64,000 bases of DNA from Gonocerus acuteangulatus (taxonomy: Eukaryota > Arthropoda > Insecta > Hemiptera > Coreidae): contig OX328125.1 in the NCBI GenBank assembly GCA_946811695.1, positions 96,484,260 to 96,548,259 on the forward strand. The letters run 5' to 3'. This document shows, in pieces, positions 1-9,290 of the stretch. The position numbers and the translations under genes are program-made. Below the pieces are notes generated by a model that was given only the letters and a program-made list of their open reading frames with translations, was not told where the DNA came from and did no database searches. Every line of letters starts with the position of its first letter. Positions within the stretch are counted from its first letter, which is position 1.

Positions 1-509
1 CTTCTACCACTAGGGGGTGCTGCTTCCGGTTTCTGTGCTGTTATGATTGCTAGATATTCTCTTAAACGCTTTTATTATTCATCATAATCAGTTAACAAAA
101 ATTTGAAGTTTTTGTGATTTTTTTATGTAGTTTAGTATCTCGCATGGACAATAATCCAGAAGAAAATCAATAATTTGTATGATGTTAATTAAAAATATAA
201 TACAGGAAAACTATTCTTGTGTTTTTTTTTTGTAGTGTTTATTTGCATAGGTGACAATAAGTAATTTGTCACTAAACCAGCTTAATGAGAGGGACATGCA
301 CAAATGAAAAGCTAAGCTTGCTAGGCATAAGATGCCTTAAGGGGAAATACTACCTTGGAACTATTTTTTTTACCATTTTCTTTTTTACAAAAAAAAAGCA
401 ATGGTAAAAAGCATGGGAGCATGTTGGCTTACATGCTTCCTTACCTAATCAAAAATTATATCCAACAGTGTTTCTGAGCTGGAACAGTTTTTAAGTCCGG
501 ATACATTTC

Positions 510-554
<45 letters not shown>

Positions 555-655
555 AGATTTTTTTTTTTATCTTTACTACAACAAACTATGGAAAAAATAA
601 AAAAAAACATGAACTTATCTGTAGATTAAACTTTAAAGTCGATTTTCACAAAACC
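1..655. other. AT-rich non-coding, no gene seen
   Basis: No coding potential is recognisable. The phrase CGCTTTTATTATTCATCA near 67-85 recurs near 19933-19952 beside a Helitron-type module, so the first ~120 bases are probably the edge of a dispersed repeat. A run of 37 A residues lies at 517-553. The rest is low-complexity AT-rich sequence. Confidence 0.5.
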
Positions 656-889
656 ATGTTTTTCAAATCTGGCGATACGTTAGCGCTTTCATTTTTTACC
701 CGATCACCTTCAGATTTTAACTGCAGATTCTTAAGTATTATTAGGGGTTTGTGGTTCGGCGCGAGAGGAACCATTCCAAAAATGACTTCCAAATATCTTG
801 AGGAACTTGGAATCCTTCCAGAAACCTACCCTGCTTTAGCCGAGTCAATACTCATTGACTCGCTTGGCATTATTAACCAATATGTATAG
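656..889 (+). pseudogene. Possible LINE reverse-transcriptase C-terminal fragment
   Basis: A 77-codon open stretch. Its central part contains GARGTIPKMTSKYLEELGI followed by an ESILIDSLGII segment. The GARGTIP...LGI spacing resembles the C-terminal tail seen in some arthropod LINE ORFs of the R2/CRE type, where a phrase like GALG(T)I is followed by a hydrophobic helix. This is recollection of a pattern, not a match I can prove. No catalytic RT box, zinc knuckle or endonuclease residues are present, and neither flank extends the frame. It may be a 5'-truncated LINE tail or chance. The next ~600 bases hold no recognisable continuation. Confidence 0.25.
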
Positions 890-892
890 TCA

Positions 893-1527
893 TTAATGGG
901 CCCCGTTCCTTTCGTTTATTTATTTTAAGTTAAAAAGAATCTATTGACTTGTGTTTTCTTTGAGAAAAGAAAGAAGAAGTGGAAGAAAAAAAAATGGTGT
1001 TTCCGTAATGAGGATATTCCTGAAGGATATTTTCACCACTGAAATAGAAGAGACTACAAATGTAACATCCTCCGAATTTAGAAACGAATACCTATATTGG
1101 TGGATTAGCACGCTGTGTAGCCAGCAACCCGATTTAGTTGGGCAGCCCACTTTGTTATTGTTGTTGTTTGATAATAAAGTTTTCTTCTTCTCTAGTAAAG
1201 TGCGTAGAGATTTTTCATTTATTGAATTATTACGATTTTATGACAGATTTTTGGCGGATTTTTTAATAGGAAATGAAAAAAATTTCACAATTTTCGAAAA
1301 AATTAATATTTCTTAAAAATCCAACTTACTTTACGAGATTTAAGCTTCTTCTTTCATAAAACATTTAGTTTTTGTTCAGGATTAAAAATTGTCACCTGCA
1401 GATTATCGCCCGTAGAAAAAGAGGATTTCCGTTTGTAAAGACACAGCGCTGCCAAAAAAACATTTGTTTTACTTTTACTTTAACATCCTATATAAAACTT
1501 ATTACGTAAAGAATTGCAAAATATATA
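893..1527. other. Unclassified AT-rich interval
   Basis: A 121-codon open stretch on the + strand (951-1316) begins Lys/Arg-rich and then becomes low-complexity (Leu/Phe runs). I recognise no domain, and the composition fits AT-rich non-coding DNA. A short stretch near 1090-1150 loosely resembles 51945-52000 and may be a diverged repeat. Confidence 0.4.
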
Positions 1528-1712
1528 TTTTTTTTTTTTTTTCTTTACGGCGCATCTACAACTTGGCCATTAGCGCCGGGCTATCAATAGGTTGCCACCC
1601 TTTTATGATGCCAACAGCACGTGGTCGGTCACCCATTCAGGTACCGACCACACCCGACGTTGCTTAACTTCGGTGATCTACGGGAACCGGTGTATTCAAC
1701 GTGGCTATGGCC
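1528..1712 (-). mobile_element. 5S-rRNA-derived SINE (SINE3-like)
   Basis: Read on the minus strand, the head (1712 down to ~1607) is clearly 5S rRNA-like: GCCACGTTGAATACACCGG, then GATCACCGAAGTTAAGCAAC, then GGGTGACCGACCACGTG, in the order found in animal 5S genes. A body follows (GGGTGGCAACC...), then a stem-loop CGGCGC...GATGCGCCG, then the A-rich tail, seen as the T run 1528-1542. The 5S internal promoter would drive Pol III transcription. A clear target-site duplication was not found. It differs from a 5S gene by substitutions and by the added SINE body and tail. Confidence 0.85.
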
Positions 1713-1805
1713 GTTTGATTTATTTGTTATTCATAAAATGGAGAAAATTATTTGGATTTTGACCAAACAAGGTATTACCCTTTAACCGAAACATATTCAT
1801 TTCTA

Positions 1806-1979
1806 TAGTTAGCATGAGGGGTCTCCCGTGGTCTAGTGGCTAGCGCCTCGGATTCATAAGCGGGAGATGGTGGGTTCGATTCCCACCTCCGGCAGGAATT
1901 TTTTCATCTCAGGGCACGCTGGGGAATTTCATCGCTGCAACCTGGATGTCGGCGCTAATGACCAAGACGTAGATGCGCC

Positions 1980-2034
<55 letters not shown>

Positions 2035-2044
2035 GTTAGCATGA
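1806..2044 (+). mobile_element. tRNA-derived SINE (family A) with 12-bp TSD
   Basis: The element occupies 1818-2032 and is flanked by perfect TAGTTAGCATGA repeats (1806-1817 and 2033-2044), proof of LINE-mediated insertion. The head is tRNA-like: A box TGGTCTAGTGG, B box GGTTCGATTCC, and an anticodon-like CAT in a TTCATAAG context, suggesting tRNA-Met descent. The body reads CATCTCAGGG, then the shared tail GGCGCTAATGACC...GATGCGCCG, then about 49 A residues. The long uninterrupted A tail and identical TSD suggest recent insertion. It is not a functional tRNA gene, because the acceptor arms do not pair properly. Confidence 0.95.
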
Positions 2045-2859
2045 AACCATGCACATACACCTTGAACATCCGATAATGGTCTGCTTGTGACAGGTCATGG
2101 TGTACTCTGCCGTCATATGGGCATGATATCCTCGAGATAACATCTCCCATTTGTACAGAAATAATCCATTAATGTCGGTTTCGATGTGTATAACCTGTTC
2201 CTAAGGCAGATCCTCATCAATAATACAAATTGAAAAATAGCCTTTCGAAAGCTTCTTGATGCAAATCAATTTCTCAGGGTCTCTTTAACAAAGTCACATC
2301 AGGGCAATTGCAATTTTCATCATTGCACTCCCGGGTATAAATGCACGTTACTGGATTAGGAATTGTGTCTATCTAGGGCGATTTTAGACGGAGGAGTGAA
2401 TATACGGATATCAAACTATTAAATCTTATTCTAAGATTATGCAAGTGACGGAATAAAAACTTATTACAAGTGTGTGAAGACTTATTTTCATTCGCCAATA
2501 ATGAGTGAATTTAAGGCGAGGATAGGGAAGAATCATTGGGTTCTTGAAGAAACTGGTAGAAGTTGCTCCCCAAAATTGTTTAAAACATTAACTATAAAAC
2601 TATTAACTGTTATTCATCTATATAAAATAAAAGTAAAATGAAGAATAATGAGGGAACTTCTCCTATGTTACTAATACAAATACAATAAATGAGATTTATA
2701 ATAATACAATCTATTAAATACCTTATATTAACCCTTTCGCTGCGGCTGTCATTTTTTGGGAATTCCTGTAAATAGCATTCTATGGCTTATCATATTTAAT
2801 TTTTTCAAGGTTTTAGCTTTACATTTAGTATTTTTAATTAATTTTTTAAAAAATAATCG
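2045..2859. other. Unclassified non-coding interval
   Basis: No domain, TIR, tandem repeat or RNA gene recognised. Base composition is more mixed in 2060-2400 than in the flanks, but reading frames are short on both strands. Confidence 0.4.
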
Positions 2860-2861
2860 TA

Positions 2862-3373
2862 CAGTGGTCAAAGGTACACAGCAGTACAGAAAAAAAAATT
2901 GTATTCAGTAATATTGTAATTAATTTTAAATTTAATAAATACAGGACAAGGATGTAAGCATATTAAAAAAGCTATTATTGATCTTAGCCACAATGTCTTC
3001 AACATCAATATCATACAAATTTTCATCTTCTCTCGTAAACTTGTCGCTTCCGTTTTTTTTTTCACCTTCAATAATTAGCTTTTCAGGAATATCTGTCAGG
3101 ACACGAGGTTTCCCTTTAGGCCGGCCCCTATTTAACATTTTCCTTGCCTGCACTTTTGGATGAGGCCTTACAACTTGAGGAGTAACGATAAGGGGCGATA
3201 GGTTCGAACTGCTACACTGAGGATTGATAAATTCAGTTTGAACTTAATTGTAAATTTTTTAAATTCTTTGAACGATTGAAGCAACAAATATTAATTATTT
3301 TCAACAAGTTGTAGCAGAAGAACAAAAAAGTTGAATTATAAAAACAATTACTCAGGCGTTTTGTACCTTTGAC
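2862..3373 (-). mobile_element. pogo/Tigger-like DNA transposon remnant
   Basis: The left edge TA-CAGTGGTCAAAGGTACA (2860-2878) has the TA target and CAGTG start usual for pogo/Tigger TIRs. A partial inverted match, TGTACCTTTGACCTG, lies at about 3360-3374. Between them on the minus strand is a transposase C-terminal tail. At ~0.5 kb it would be an internally deleted element. The right boundary is uncertain, because more GGTCARAGGTACAA copies occur at 3376-3415 and 3738-3775. Confidence 0.5.
2932..3243 (-). pseudogene. pogo/jerky-type transposase C-terminal fragment
   Basis: About 104 codons are open on the minus strand from a stop at 3244-3246 to a stop at 2932. In order they contain a PLIVTPQVVRPHPK segment, a basic RGRPKGKPRVLTD segment, then IPEKLIIEGEKK. 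The arrangement [LIV]-x-P-x-x-[IV]-x-P-x-PK followed by RGR-x-x-G-K-x-x-[IV]-LTDTPEK is the usual C-terminal tail of pogo/jerky-type DDE transposase proteins. That tail lies downstream of the catalytic DDE_1 domain, which is absent here. No start codon context exists; this is a truncated relic. Family assignment is from pattern memory and should be fairly safe. Confidence 0.65.
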
Positions 3374-3792
3374 CTGGTCAAAGGAACAACACCTAGTCGT
3401 GGTCAGAGGTACAACACCCTGGTTGTGCAAATTAAAAAGTATGCTACAAATTTTAGGATAAAGATAAATTAATTTCAGAAGCTACCATAATTCTTATTGT
3501 AATAGCTACTTTGTCAAATGATTTCCATCTAAAAAGACATAATACAAAAAATATTATGAGGCAAAACGTCATCAATAAATAACTTACATTTTTATAATAA
3601 AAATGGATAAGTATTTTTTGAAAGAATCCTCTTTGACTTGAATAATCCAAAGTAGATTACACAAGCCCTCTAGTGAAGGAGCTAAACACTAATTACACGA
3701 AAATTTATAAAATGTTGCTCCACGCCGCCACAGCCTCGGTGGTCAAAGGTACAATATGGTCAGAGGTACAACACCTTCCCATATATATAATG

Positions 3793-3796
<4 letters not shown>
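3374..3796. repeat. Interval with repeated GGTCAAAGGTACAA motif
   Basis: Copies or near copies of GGTCA(A/G)AGGTACAA occur near 3377, 3402, 3740 and 3757, besides the pogo-like end at 2865. The rest (3420-3730) is AT-rich with no gene seen. Confidence 0.45.
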
Positions 3797-3847
<51 letters not shown>

Positions 3848-3867
3848 GTATATGTATATATATATAA

Positions 3868-3915
<48 letters not shown>
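3797..3915. repeat. (AT)n microsatellite, two blocks
   Basis: Two long TA runs are separated by ATAAATGTATATG. They sit directly before ATAAATTTGAACA, the same ATAAATTT exit seen beside (AT)n tracts in other H1/H2 copies. Confidence 0.9.
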
Positions 3916-3919
<4 letters not shown>

Positions 3920-4930
3920 TTGAACATTTTCAAGATCTCAGGGTTATAAAACGGTCATTTATTTCGACATCTGGTGGTCCTCAAAATACGTTGCAACCAA
4001 GAGTAGTTGATGTTCTTCCCGTTAGTAATTTGTTCTCTTTTAGCGCGGTTCCTCCCTCCCCCATAGGGAGGAACCCCGCTTACAAGGTTGATACAATGAA
4101 ACAATCCGGAAGTGCCGACAAGAAAATTTCGCGTTTCAGATATATATATATATTTATATATATATTTGTCTGTTCGCTCATTTCTGGCTTCCCTGATGGT
4201 CCGATTTTGATGAAATTTGGTACAAAAATCTGTCGTCCAATTTGAAAGGTCAAGTTCGTTAACCAGCAAAATCCGTTCACTGGAAGATGGCAGTTGGGGC
4301 GAAATTCGCGCAAAAAAAATCGTAACGCTTACGTTTTTGAGTTCATAAGCTTGTAAGTACTCTTTTTACAGGCTTCTTGGGCTAGGAAAACGAATGGAAC
4401 CATTTTCAAGGCGATAGCTTTAACCGTTTTCGAGAAAACTGAAAAAATAATTTTTGAATGCCGTTTTTGGTTTGGGTACTTGGAGTCATGGGATTCAGTT
4501 GAAACATTTACTGCATGTTCTACTTTCATCAAAACTAATATGCTCAAATTTTGGTTGCGTTTGGAGTTAAGGAACGGTTAGAATAAAATATTTTATTCAC
4601 AGACATAAAAAAGTTTTGGTAACTTTGTATACTTTCCTTAATATCTCGAAGACGGTTAGGAATATTGGTAAACGGAGGGTTACCATGTGAAAGCTTACTA
4701 AATGTTCTAAAAAAAAAGATTCTGAAACAATTTTTGATTAGGCTATGTCAATCGGAGAAATAAGTGCTTAAACTTTGAAGTAATTGATTTCGTTTATTCG
4801 AACGGTTCTTTTTGTTTGTTTTTATTCCTTGTTATTTTTTAATTGCTTAAAGTTGGATAATGTATTTGACAATAAAACAGATTAATTAAAATAAGAAAAA
4901 CAATTCATTGTTAAAAATATATCAGGCTGT

Positions 4931-5027
4931 ACCGTATGAAATGTCAGTTTTGGATTTGTCGATTTCCTTCAAATGTCTTGAAACTGTCGAGGCTCCTACT
5001 CCGAGTTCTTTGGCATATTCCCTAGTG
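4931..5027 (-). pseudogene. Helix-turn-helix scrap of mariner-type transposase inside H1
   Basis: On the minus strand the codons read REYAKELGVGASTVSRHLKE followed by IDKSK. That is the pattern of the second helix-turn-helix of mariner-type transposases (E-L-A-x-x-LGV-x-x-TVS-x-x-L-x-x-[IM]-x-K). Only ~30 codons are recognisable; the frame closes on both sides and no DDE domain follows. The same scrap occurs in the partner copy at 40926-41036, where two substitutions alter the recognition region (LGIGASIVS). It probably represents host or transposon sequence captured by the H1 ancestor, or H1's own vestigial protein. It does not encode a working protein. Confidence 0.55.
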
Positions 5028-6158
5028 TTTTTAATTGCTTATAGTAGTCAAATGTATTTGTCAATAAAACAGGATACGTATAATTAGAATCAATATTTTG
5101 TTTGTTAGAATTCGAAGATGCCGTATGAATATCTATATTACAGTACTGGTGTTGATTTCGTTCTTTAGAATTATTCTTGGTATTCCCTATTTTCATCTGT
5201 TACCCATAGTTTTTTATTGTTAGTAGGTTTTTCTTATTGATTATAGAATATAAATCTATTTGGCTATAAAACAGGATACGTAAAATTAGTGACAATATTT
5301 CGGAGATTTCTGAGCGAAATACTTTTAAGATTTTCTACCAACACGAACGGCTTTTTTCCTCTATTTTTATCCACTAGATAGGCTTTATTTTGCATATTAT
5401 TTTATATAAGTTTTATCCAGCAGGGGATTCTGATGAAATGTCGTGTTTTTGCTGTGGATTTTAAATACGATGTATCTAAGATTGGATAACATTAGCGAGT
5501 CTACATAGTTAAGAACCGACGACGGAGGATTACTTCTTGCTATGATTTAGTCTACATATGTATATTAAGTCCTAAATCCAAAAAATAAACTTCACAACGG
5601 TTAGATACTATGAGGGAATATGGCGGTTCAATGCCCGTAGAAAGAAGGGGCCGCAGGAAATTTACCTGCTAAGAGTTAATCCTCAAGAGCTGTAAATATA
5701 CCCCAGGTATCTGCCGACACAAATACAAAGCCTAGGCGGAGAGCACCCCAAAAACTCAGATCCAAACATAAGGTTATATACTAAATATTCATAAAGACTA
5801 CTTAGTTGTAAACCGATTCATCAATTAGCAATCAATAGTTTTCAACAAAGGTTATATACTAAATATTGATAAAAAGTATTTAATTAGGAAAAAAACAATA
5901 TTCCACAAGACTTGTTTTTGGTCCATTTGTGTCTACTCCATAGACTTAATTAGGTATATTATTCTATTGTAGTTGGGCAACTAAACTTTGTTTTATTTTG
6001 TTAAATAAAATTTTTTTTCTTGACTTGTTATTCGTCAAGACTTTTATTTGTCCTTGTGTATTTACTAGATAGGTTTTATTCGGCATATTATTCTATATAG
6101 GCTATATTAGGCAGGGTATTCTACTCAATCTTGTGTACTTCTTCTTGATCCTTCTGTA

Positions 6159-6416
6159 CATGGGCGTATATAAAAACAATTTCGGGGAGGGGGGTGCTGA
6201 GACCATTTCCAGGGTATGGAATACTAAATATTTAGAGCTTGGAATAGTTTTAGGCAACTAAAACGCTATTACACGTAAAATAAAATATGTTTTATGAACT
6301 AAGTGATCTTATTTAATTTATTTTTAAGGGTTTTACGAGAAGTTTTTATCATCAATTCAAAATTTCGGGAGGGGCTGCAGCCCCCTCAGCCCCCCCCCCC
6401 CTCATATACGCCCATG
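6159..6416 (-). mobile_element. hAT-type MITE (CATGGGCGTATAT family) nested in H1
   Basis: TIRs CATGGGCGTATAT and ATATACGCCCATG bound 258 bp. The flanking 8-mers CTTCTGTA and ATTCTGTA match at 7 of 8. It sits at the same position as the MITE in the partner H1 copy (39534-39792), so the insertion predates spread of this H1 lineage. It contains C- or G-homopolymer runs and no coding sequence. Confidence 0.85.
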
Positions 6417-6712
6417 ATTCTGTAACCTCTAGAAAGGCTTTATTAGGCATATTTTGTATTGATTTATAGAGCTTTGCTTTAGAATGAGAGCCAGATTCTG
6501 TAATTTCCGCTTCTGTGTAAAAGTTAGCTACTGTCGGTGTCCCTGACGCCTTAAAATCACTTTTATTCGAGATGTTCGAGAGGATTTTGACAATTTTCAC
6601 GAGATATATAAAAAAAAATAAGTTTATTTCTTTTCTAAGCTTATCAAATGGCACTAGGGACATGAACGGAACCGCGCTAAGATGCTGCAGTTCCTGCGAG
6701 TCGGACTTTTTT

Positions 6713-7114
6713 TTTTCATCGAATCCATTTCAGATCACAAAACGTCTTGGCTATTCCTCCATAACGATTCTATGAAACCGACTACGTTTTAGGAACTGGT
6801 TCTTGCTGGAGATTCACCCATCTTACTGACGGCTCTGTAAACAGAAGCAGATATAATGCTGAAATGCGATCTCGAGTAATTGGCCCAGTGAAAAACAGAG
6901 ACGAAGATATAATTAGAGTACGGACTGGAGTACAGTAGCTGTTCTCCTCGTCCCACATCCCGACGGACAGTATCACCTTCACTCCTGATTCACTTCAAGC
7001 TGTCACCTCATGATTCATCTTAACATCTTCGCTTATTCATCTGTTTGATGTCGCTGTTCTAATGTGTTTCTTAATTTATCAAAGGGTATGTATGAGTGTG
7101 ACCAGAGAAGACAC
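6713..7114. other. Unclassified interval
   Basis: A 66-codon open stretch lies on the minus strand (6782-6982) with no recognisable domain. Nothing else seen. Confidence 0.35.
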
Positions 7115-7117
7115 AGG

Positions 7118-7211
<94 letters not shown>

Positions 7212-7260
7212 CGAGTGAGAGTGAGAGTGAGAGAGAGAGAGAAGGAGAAAAAGTGAGAAG
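7115..7260. repeat. (GA)n microsatellite
   Basis: A long GA dinucleotide run with minor interruptions (GAGTGAGAGT) continues as imperfect GA-rich sequence to ~7380. It produces meaningless Arg-Glu and Ser-Leu reading frames on both strands. Confidence 0.95.
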
Positions 7261-7472
7261 CAAAATGAGGAAAAATGCATGCCAGTTAAATTAGCGAGTG
7301 ATGAGTAGAAAGAGAGAGTAAGTGGGAGTAGCAGAGGGAGAAAGAGGGAAAGAGAGAGTGAGAGTGAGGAGGAGAGGAAGATAAGAAAAATAGTAACTGT
7401 GAACAGAACAGAGATGGAGGTAAAAAGTGGAAGTAAGAATGCCAAAGGAAGCAATAGTAGGAGTGTAAGTTT

Positions 7473-7476
<4 letters not shown>

Positions 7477-7537
<61 letters not shown>
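7477..7537. repeat. (AT)n microsatellite
   Basis: About 30 TA units in a GA-rich neighbourhood, without the H1/H2 flanks. Confidence 0.95.
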
Positions 7538-7542
<5 letters not shown>

Positions 7543-7898
7543 GTCAATGAAAGTAAAAGCGAAGAGAGAATTAACGAAAATTAACATTTTATGGAGAGAG
7601 AGAAAGAGAGAGATAGAGTTGGATTGGAGGTGTAAGTGAGAGAGAGTGAAAGAAGGAGGTTTAGGAGCAGTAAAAGTAGCCAACAGTAAGGCCCCGAGTA
7701 CGATACGAGCGACGAGCGACGAGCGATTAGCGAAAAGCGTCAGAGCGACATCGCTCACATTAATGTTAAGCTGGAGTGCAGTAGAAATGAGTGAGGCTAC
7801 GATAGGCATGAGCGACCAGGCGAAGTCGCTTGCAGGTTCAGCTCAGCCCAAACGTTAAAATTTTTCTCGACGCTCACCCGAGACATTATATTTTGCGT
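7538..7898. other. GA-rich then GAGCGA-rich segment
   Basis: 7690-7760 contains repeated GAGCGACGAGCGAC-like words ending in GTCAGAGCGACATCGCTC, unlike the surrounding AT-rich DNA. The style resembles DNA-transposon termini, but no matching inverted end was found. The text TCGCTCATCGCTCAAC at 9601-9617 is a possible distant partner. Confidence 0.3.
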
Positions 7899-7963
7899 GC
7901 TACCAAAAAAGGCTACAGCCTCTAAATCTTAACCGATTTCAAAACATTTTTTTTTTTTTTTTA
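7899..7963 (-). mobile_element. H1-related element, right part, split by LINE
   Basis: Reads CTCTAAATCTTAACCGATTTCAA then a T run. Its reverse complement matches 24785-24832 (TTGAAATCGGTTAAGATTTAG). The element resumes after the LINE at 9165. Confidence 0.6.
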
Positions 7964-9164
7964 ATTAATGTTAACAACTAAGCGAATCGAATTCGCTTAG
8001 TTATGCAGCTGTACAAGGACATGGAAGCATTCATTGCCGCTGAAAGGAATGGTCCCAATTTTGCTGTCAGGAGAGGAGTTCGTCAAGGAGATCCCTTATC
8101 ACCTATTCTTTTTATCTTGGTGCTGGAAACATTGTTTTGGCGTTTGGATTGGAAGGACGTGGGCATCAAGGTCCGTGGAAGGCGGTTAAACTGTCTCCGA
8201 TTTGCAGATGACATTGTTTTGTTGGCGAGCACTGCGGAAGAGATGAAAATGATGATAAGAACATTGCTGGAAGAGTACAAAGATGTGGGTCTCTTAACAA
8301 ACTTTGGCAAAACAAAGCTAATGACAAACGCGAAAAAGGTGAATATTATCGTTGGAAATCATCAGCTGGAATATGTAGACGAATATATATACCTTGGGCA
8401 GCTTGTCTCATTTGCCAACAAGTCGCAGAAAGAATTGGACAGAAGAATATCAATAGGATGGGGAAAGTACTGGGCACTTAGAGAAATAATGAAAAACAAT
8501 CTCCTGAAAGAAGTTAAAAAAGTAGTGTTTGATACCTGTATACTCCCTGCCGTCTCCTATGCTAGTCAAACTTGGACCTTAACTGAAGCCCAATCAAGAA
8601 AATTGATAACCTGGCAAAGGTCAGTAGAAAGGAGTATGACAACCATAAGAAGGAAGGAAAAGGTTAGAAGCAGTGTCATCAGAGAGAGGACAGGTCTGAA
8701 GGATATAATCCATCAGGTTAGGAAGCTAAAATGGGAATGGGCTGGTCACGTATTAAGAAGAGCAGATAAGAGATGGTCAAGGGAGGTGACTGTTTGGACA
8801 CCCTATAGTCACAAGAGGCGACGAGAAAGACCAATGAAAAGATGGAGCGACTTCTTCAAGACGATGGCTGGTCCGTTATGGTGGAGATTGGCGAGAGACA
8901 GAGATGGCTGGAAGGAGAAGTGGATGCAGATGCACCTCGGCTTCCCATAAGGCTGGTGACCTGGGAAAGTCTAGACCTGTACTCCTTCATGGAAGGCCTA
9001 TGTTCAAACTCAGAGAAGCATTTCTAAGATTCAAGTTGTAAATTTTTTTTCATGTATTTATTTATTACGGCTTGTAAACATTTACTGTAAAATAATTTGA
9101 TTTGTAATTGAGCTATGAACATAATAAAAGGCTTTATTAGTATTATTATTATTAATGTTAACAA
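7964..9164 (+). mobile_element. RTE-type LINE, 5'-truncated, with 14-bp TSD
   Basis: Perfect ATTAATGTTAACAA copies at 7964-7977 and 9151-9164 flank a 1,173-bp insert. The insert ends with a short 3' UTR and an (ATT)n tail (TATTATTATTATT), typical of RTE-like LINEs. The 5' junction starts with a 12-bp inverted repeat (ACTAAGCGAAT / ATTCGCTTAGT) that is probably a by-product of the integration event. The host sequence is an H1-related element whose uninterrupted homolog is at 24629-24835. RTE rather than another LINE clade is judged from the C-terminal protein pattern. Confidence 0.85.
8003..8950 (+). pseudogene. Reverse transcriptase, C-terminal half (RTE-type LINE)
   Basis: A 315-codon uninterrupted frame. 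Residues 25-34 GVRQGDPLSP form RT motif 4. FADD at 67-70 is the catalytic motif, with both aspartates intact. YIYLG near residue 132 is the motif before the thumb. The thumb and C-terminal region then runs to SRKLITWQRSVERSM, WEWAGHVLR and the terminal RRRERPMKRWSDFFK and WWRLARDRDGWKEKW segments. The tail pattern WxGHVxR ... RPxxRWxDxxxxxxGxxWxxxAxDRxxW is characteristic of RTE-like LINEs. The N-terminal endonuclease and RT motifs 0-3 were lost by 5' truncation, so it cannot mobilise itself. The absence of stops suggests a fairly young copy. Confidence 0.85.
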
Positions 9165-9290
9165 AATTTAGAACAACTTTGACAATTCACATTATGTCCC
9201 TTGTTTATTAAATTACGTGGAAAGAGTTTTATAACCATTCAATGATTATAACTTTCCAATGTTTATAACCTTCTATAAATAATTCTACAA
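9165..9290 (-). mobile_element. H1-related element, left part after the LINE
   Basis: The text with AATTCACATTATGTCCC, TTGTTTATTAAATTACGTGG and AACTTTCCAATGTTTATAACC is the reverse complement of 24660-24770. With 7899-7963 it rebuilds one repeat copy interrupted by the LINE. Confidence 0.6.

Larger units (their letters stand above)
4037..6712 (-). mobile_element. H1 element, minus-oriented full copy (Helentron/HINE-like)
   Basis: Near-identical in reverse orientation to 39236-42161. One end is TTAGCGCGGTTCC next to a stem-loop (CCTCCC...GGGAGG). The other end is GGAACCGCGCTAAG followed by GCAGTTCCTGCGAGTCGGAC and a T run. The shared TTAGCGCGGTTCC at both ends acts as an asymmetric inverted repeat. 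The interior contains a module with CCGATTTTGATGAAATTTGG and short (AT)n near 4140-4165, a helix-turn-helix coding scrap, and a nested hAT MITE (6159-6416). There is no Rep/helicase, so it is non-autonomous. Helentron/HINE assignment rests on the terminal stem-loop, the CTAA end, inverted subterminal repeats and the microsatellite-bearing module; it is an inference. Confidence 0.7.

Noticed and set aside
1600..1712. Functional 5S rRNA gene
   Set aside because: 5S similarity is clear but diverged, and it is fused to a SINE body with the shared tail and A run.
4996..5196. A 66-codon frame nearly identical in both H1 copies (40755-40955)
   Set aside because: Identity follows from recent copying of the whole element; composition is Asn/Lys/Thr-rich and resembles no domain. 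The real coding trace (HTH) is in another frame next to it.
6352..6663. A 103-codon frame conserved in both full H1 copies (also 39287-39592)
   Set aside because: The region overlaps the conserved non-coding end of H1; short H1 copies at 13.6, 33.3 and 62.2 kb keep the DNA similarity but not the frame, and the frame runs into the nested MITE's G run.
7062..7475. Long frames through (GA)n and (AT)n
   Set aside because: Arg-Glu, Ser-Leu and Tyr-Ile dipeptide frames are direct translations of dinucleotide repeats; the same holds for every TA tract in the window.
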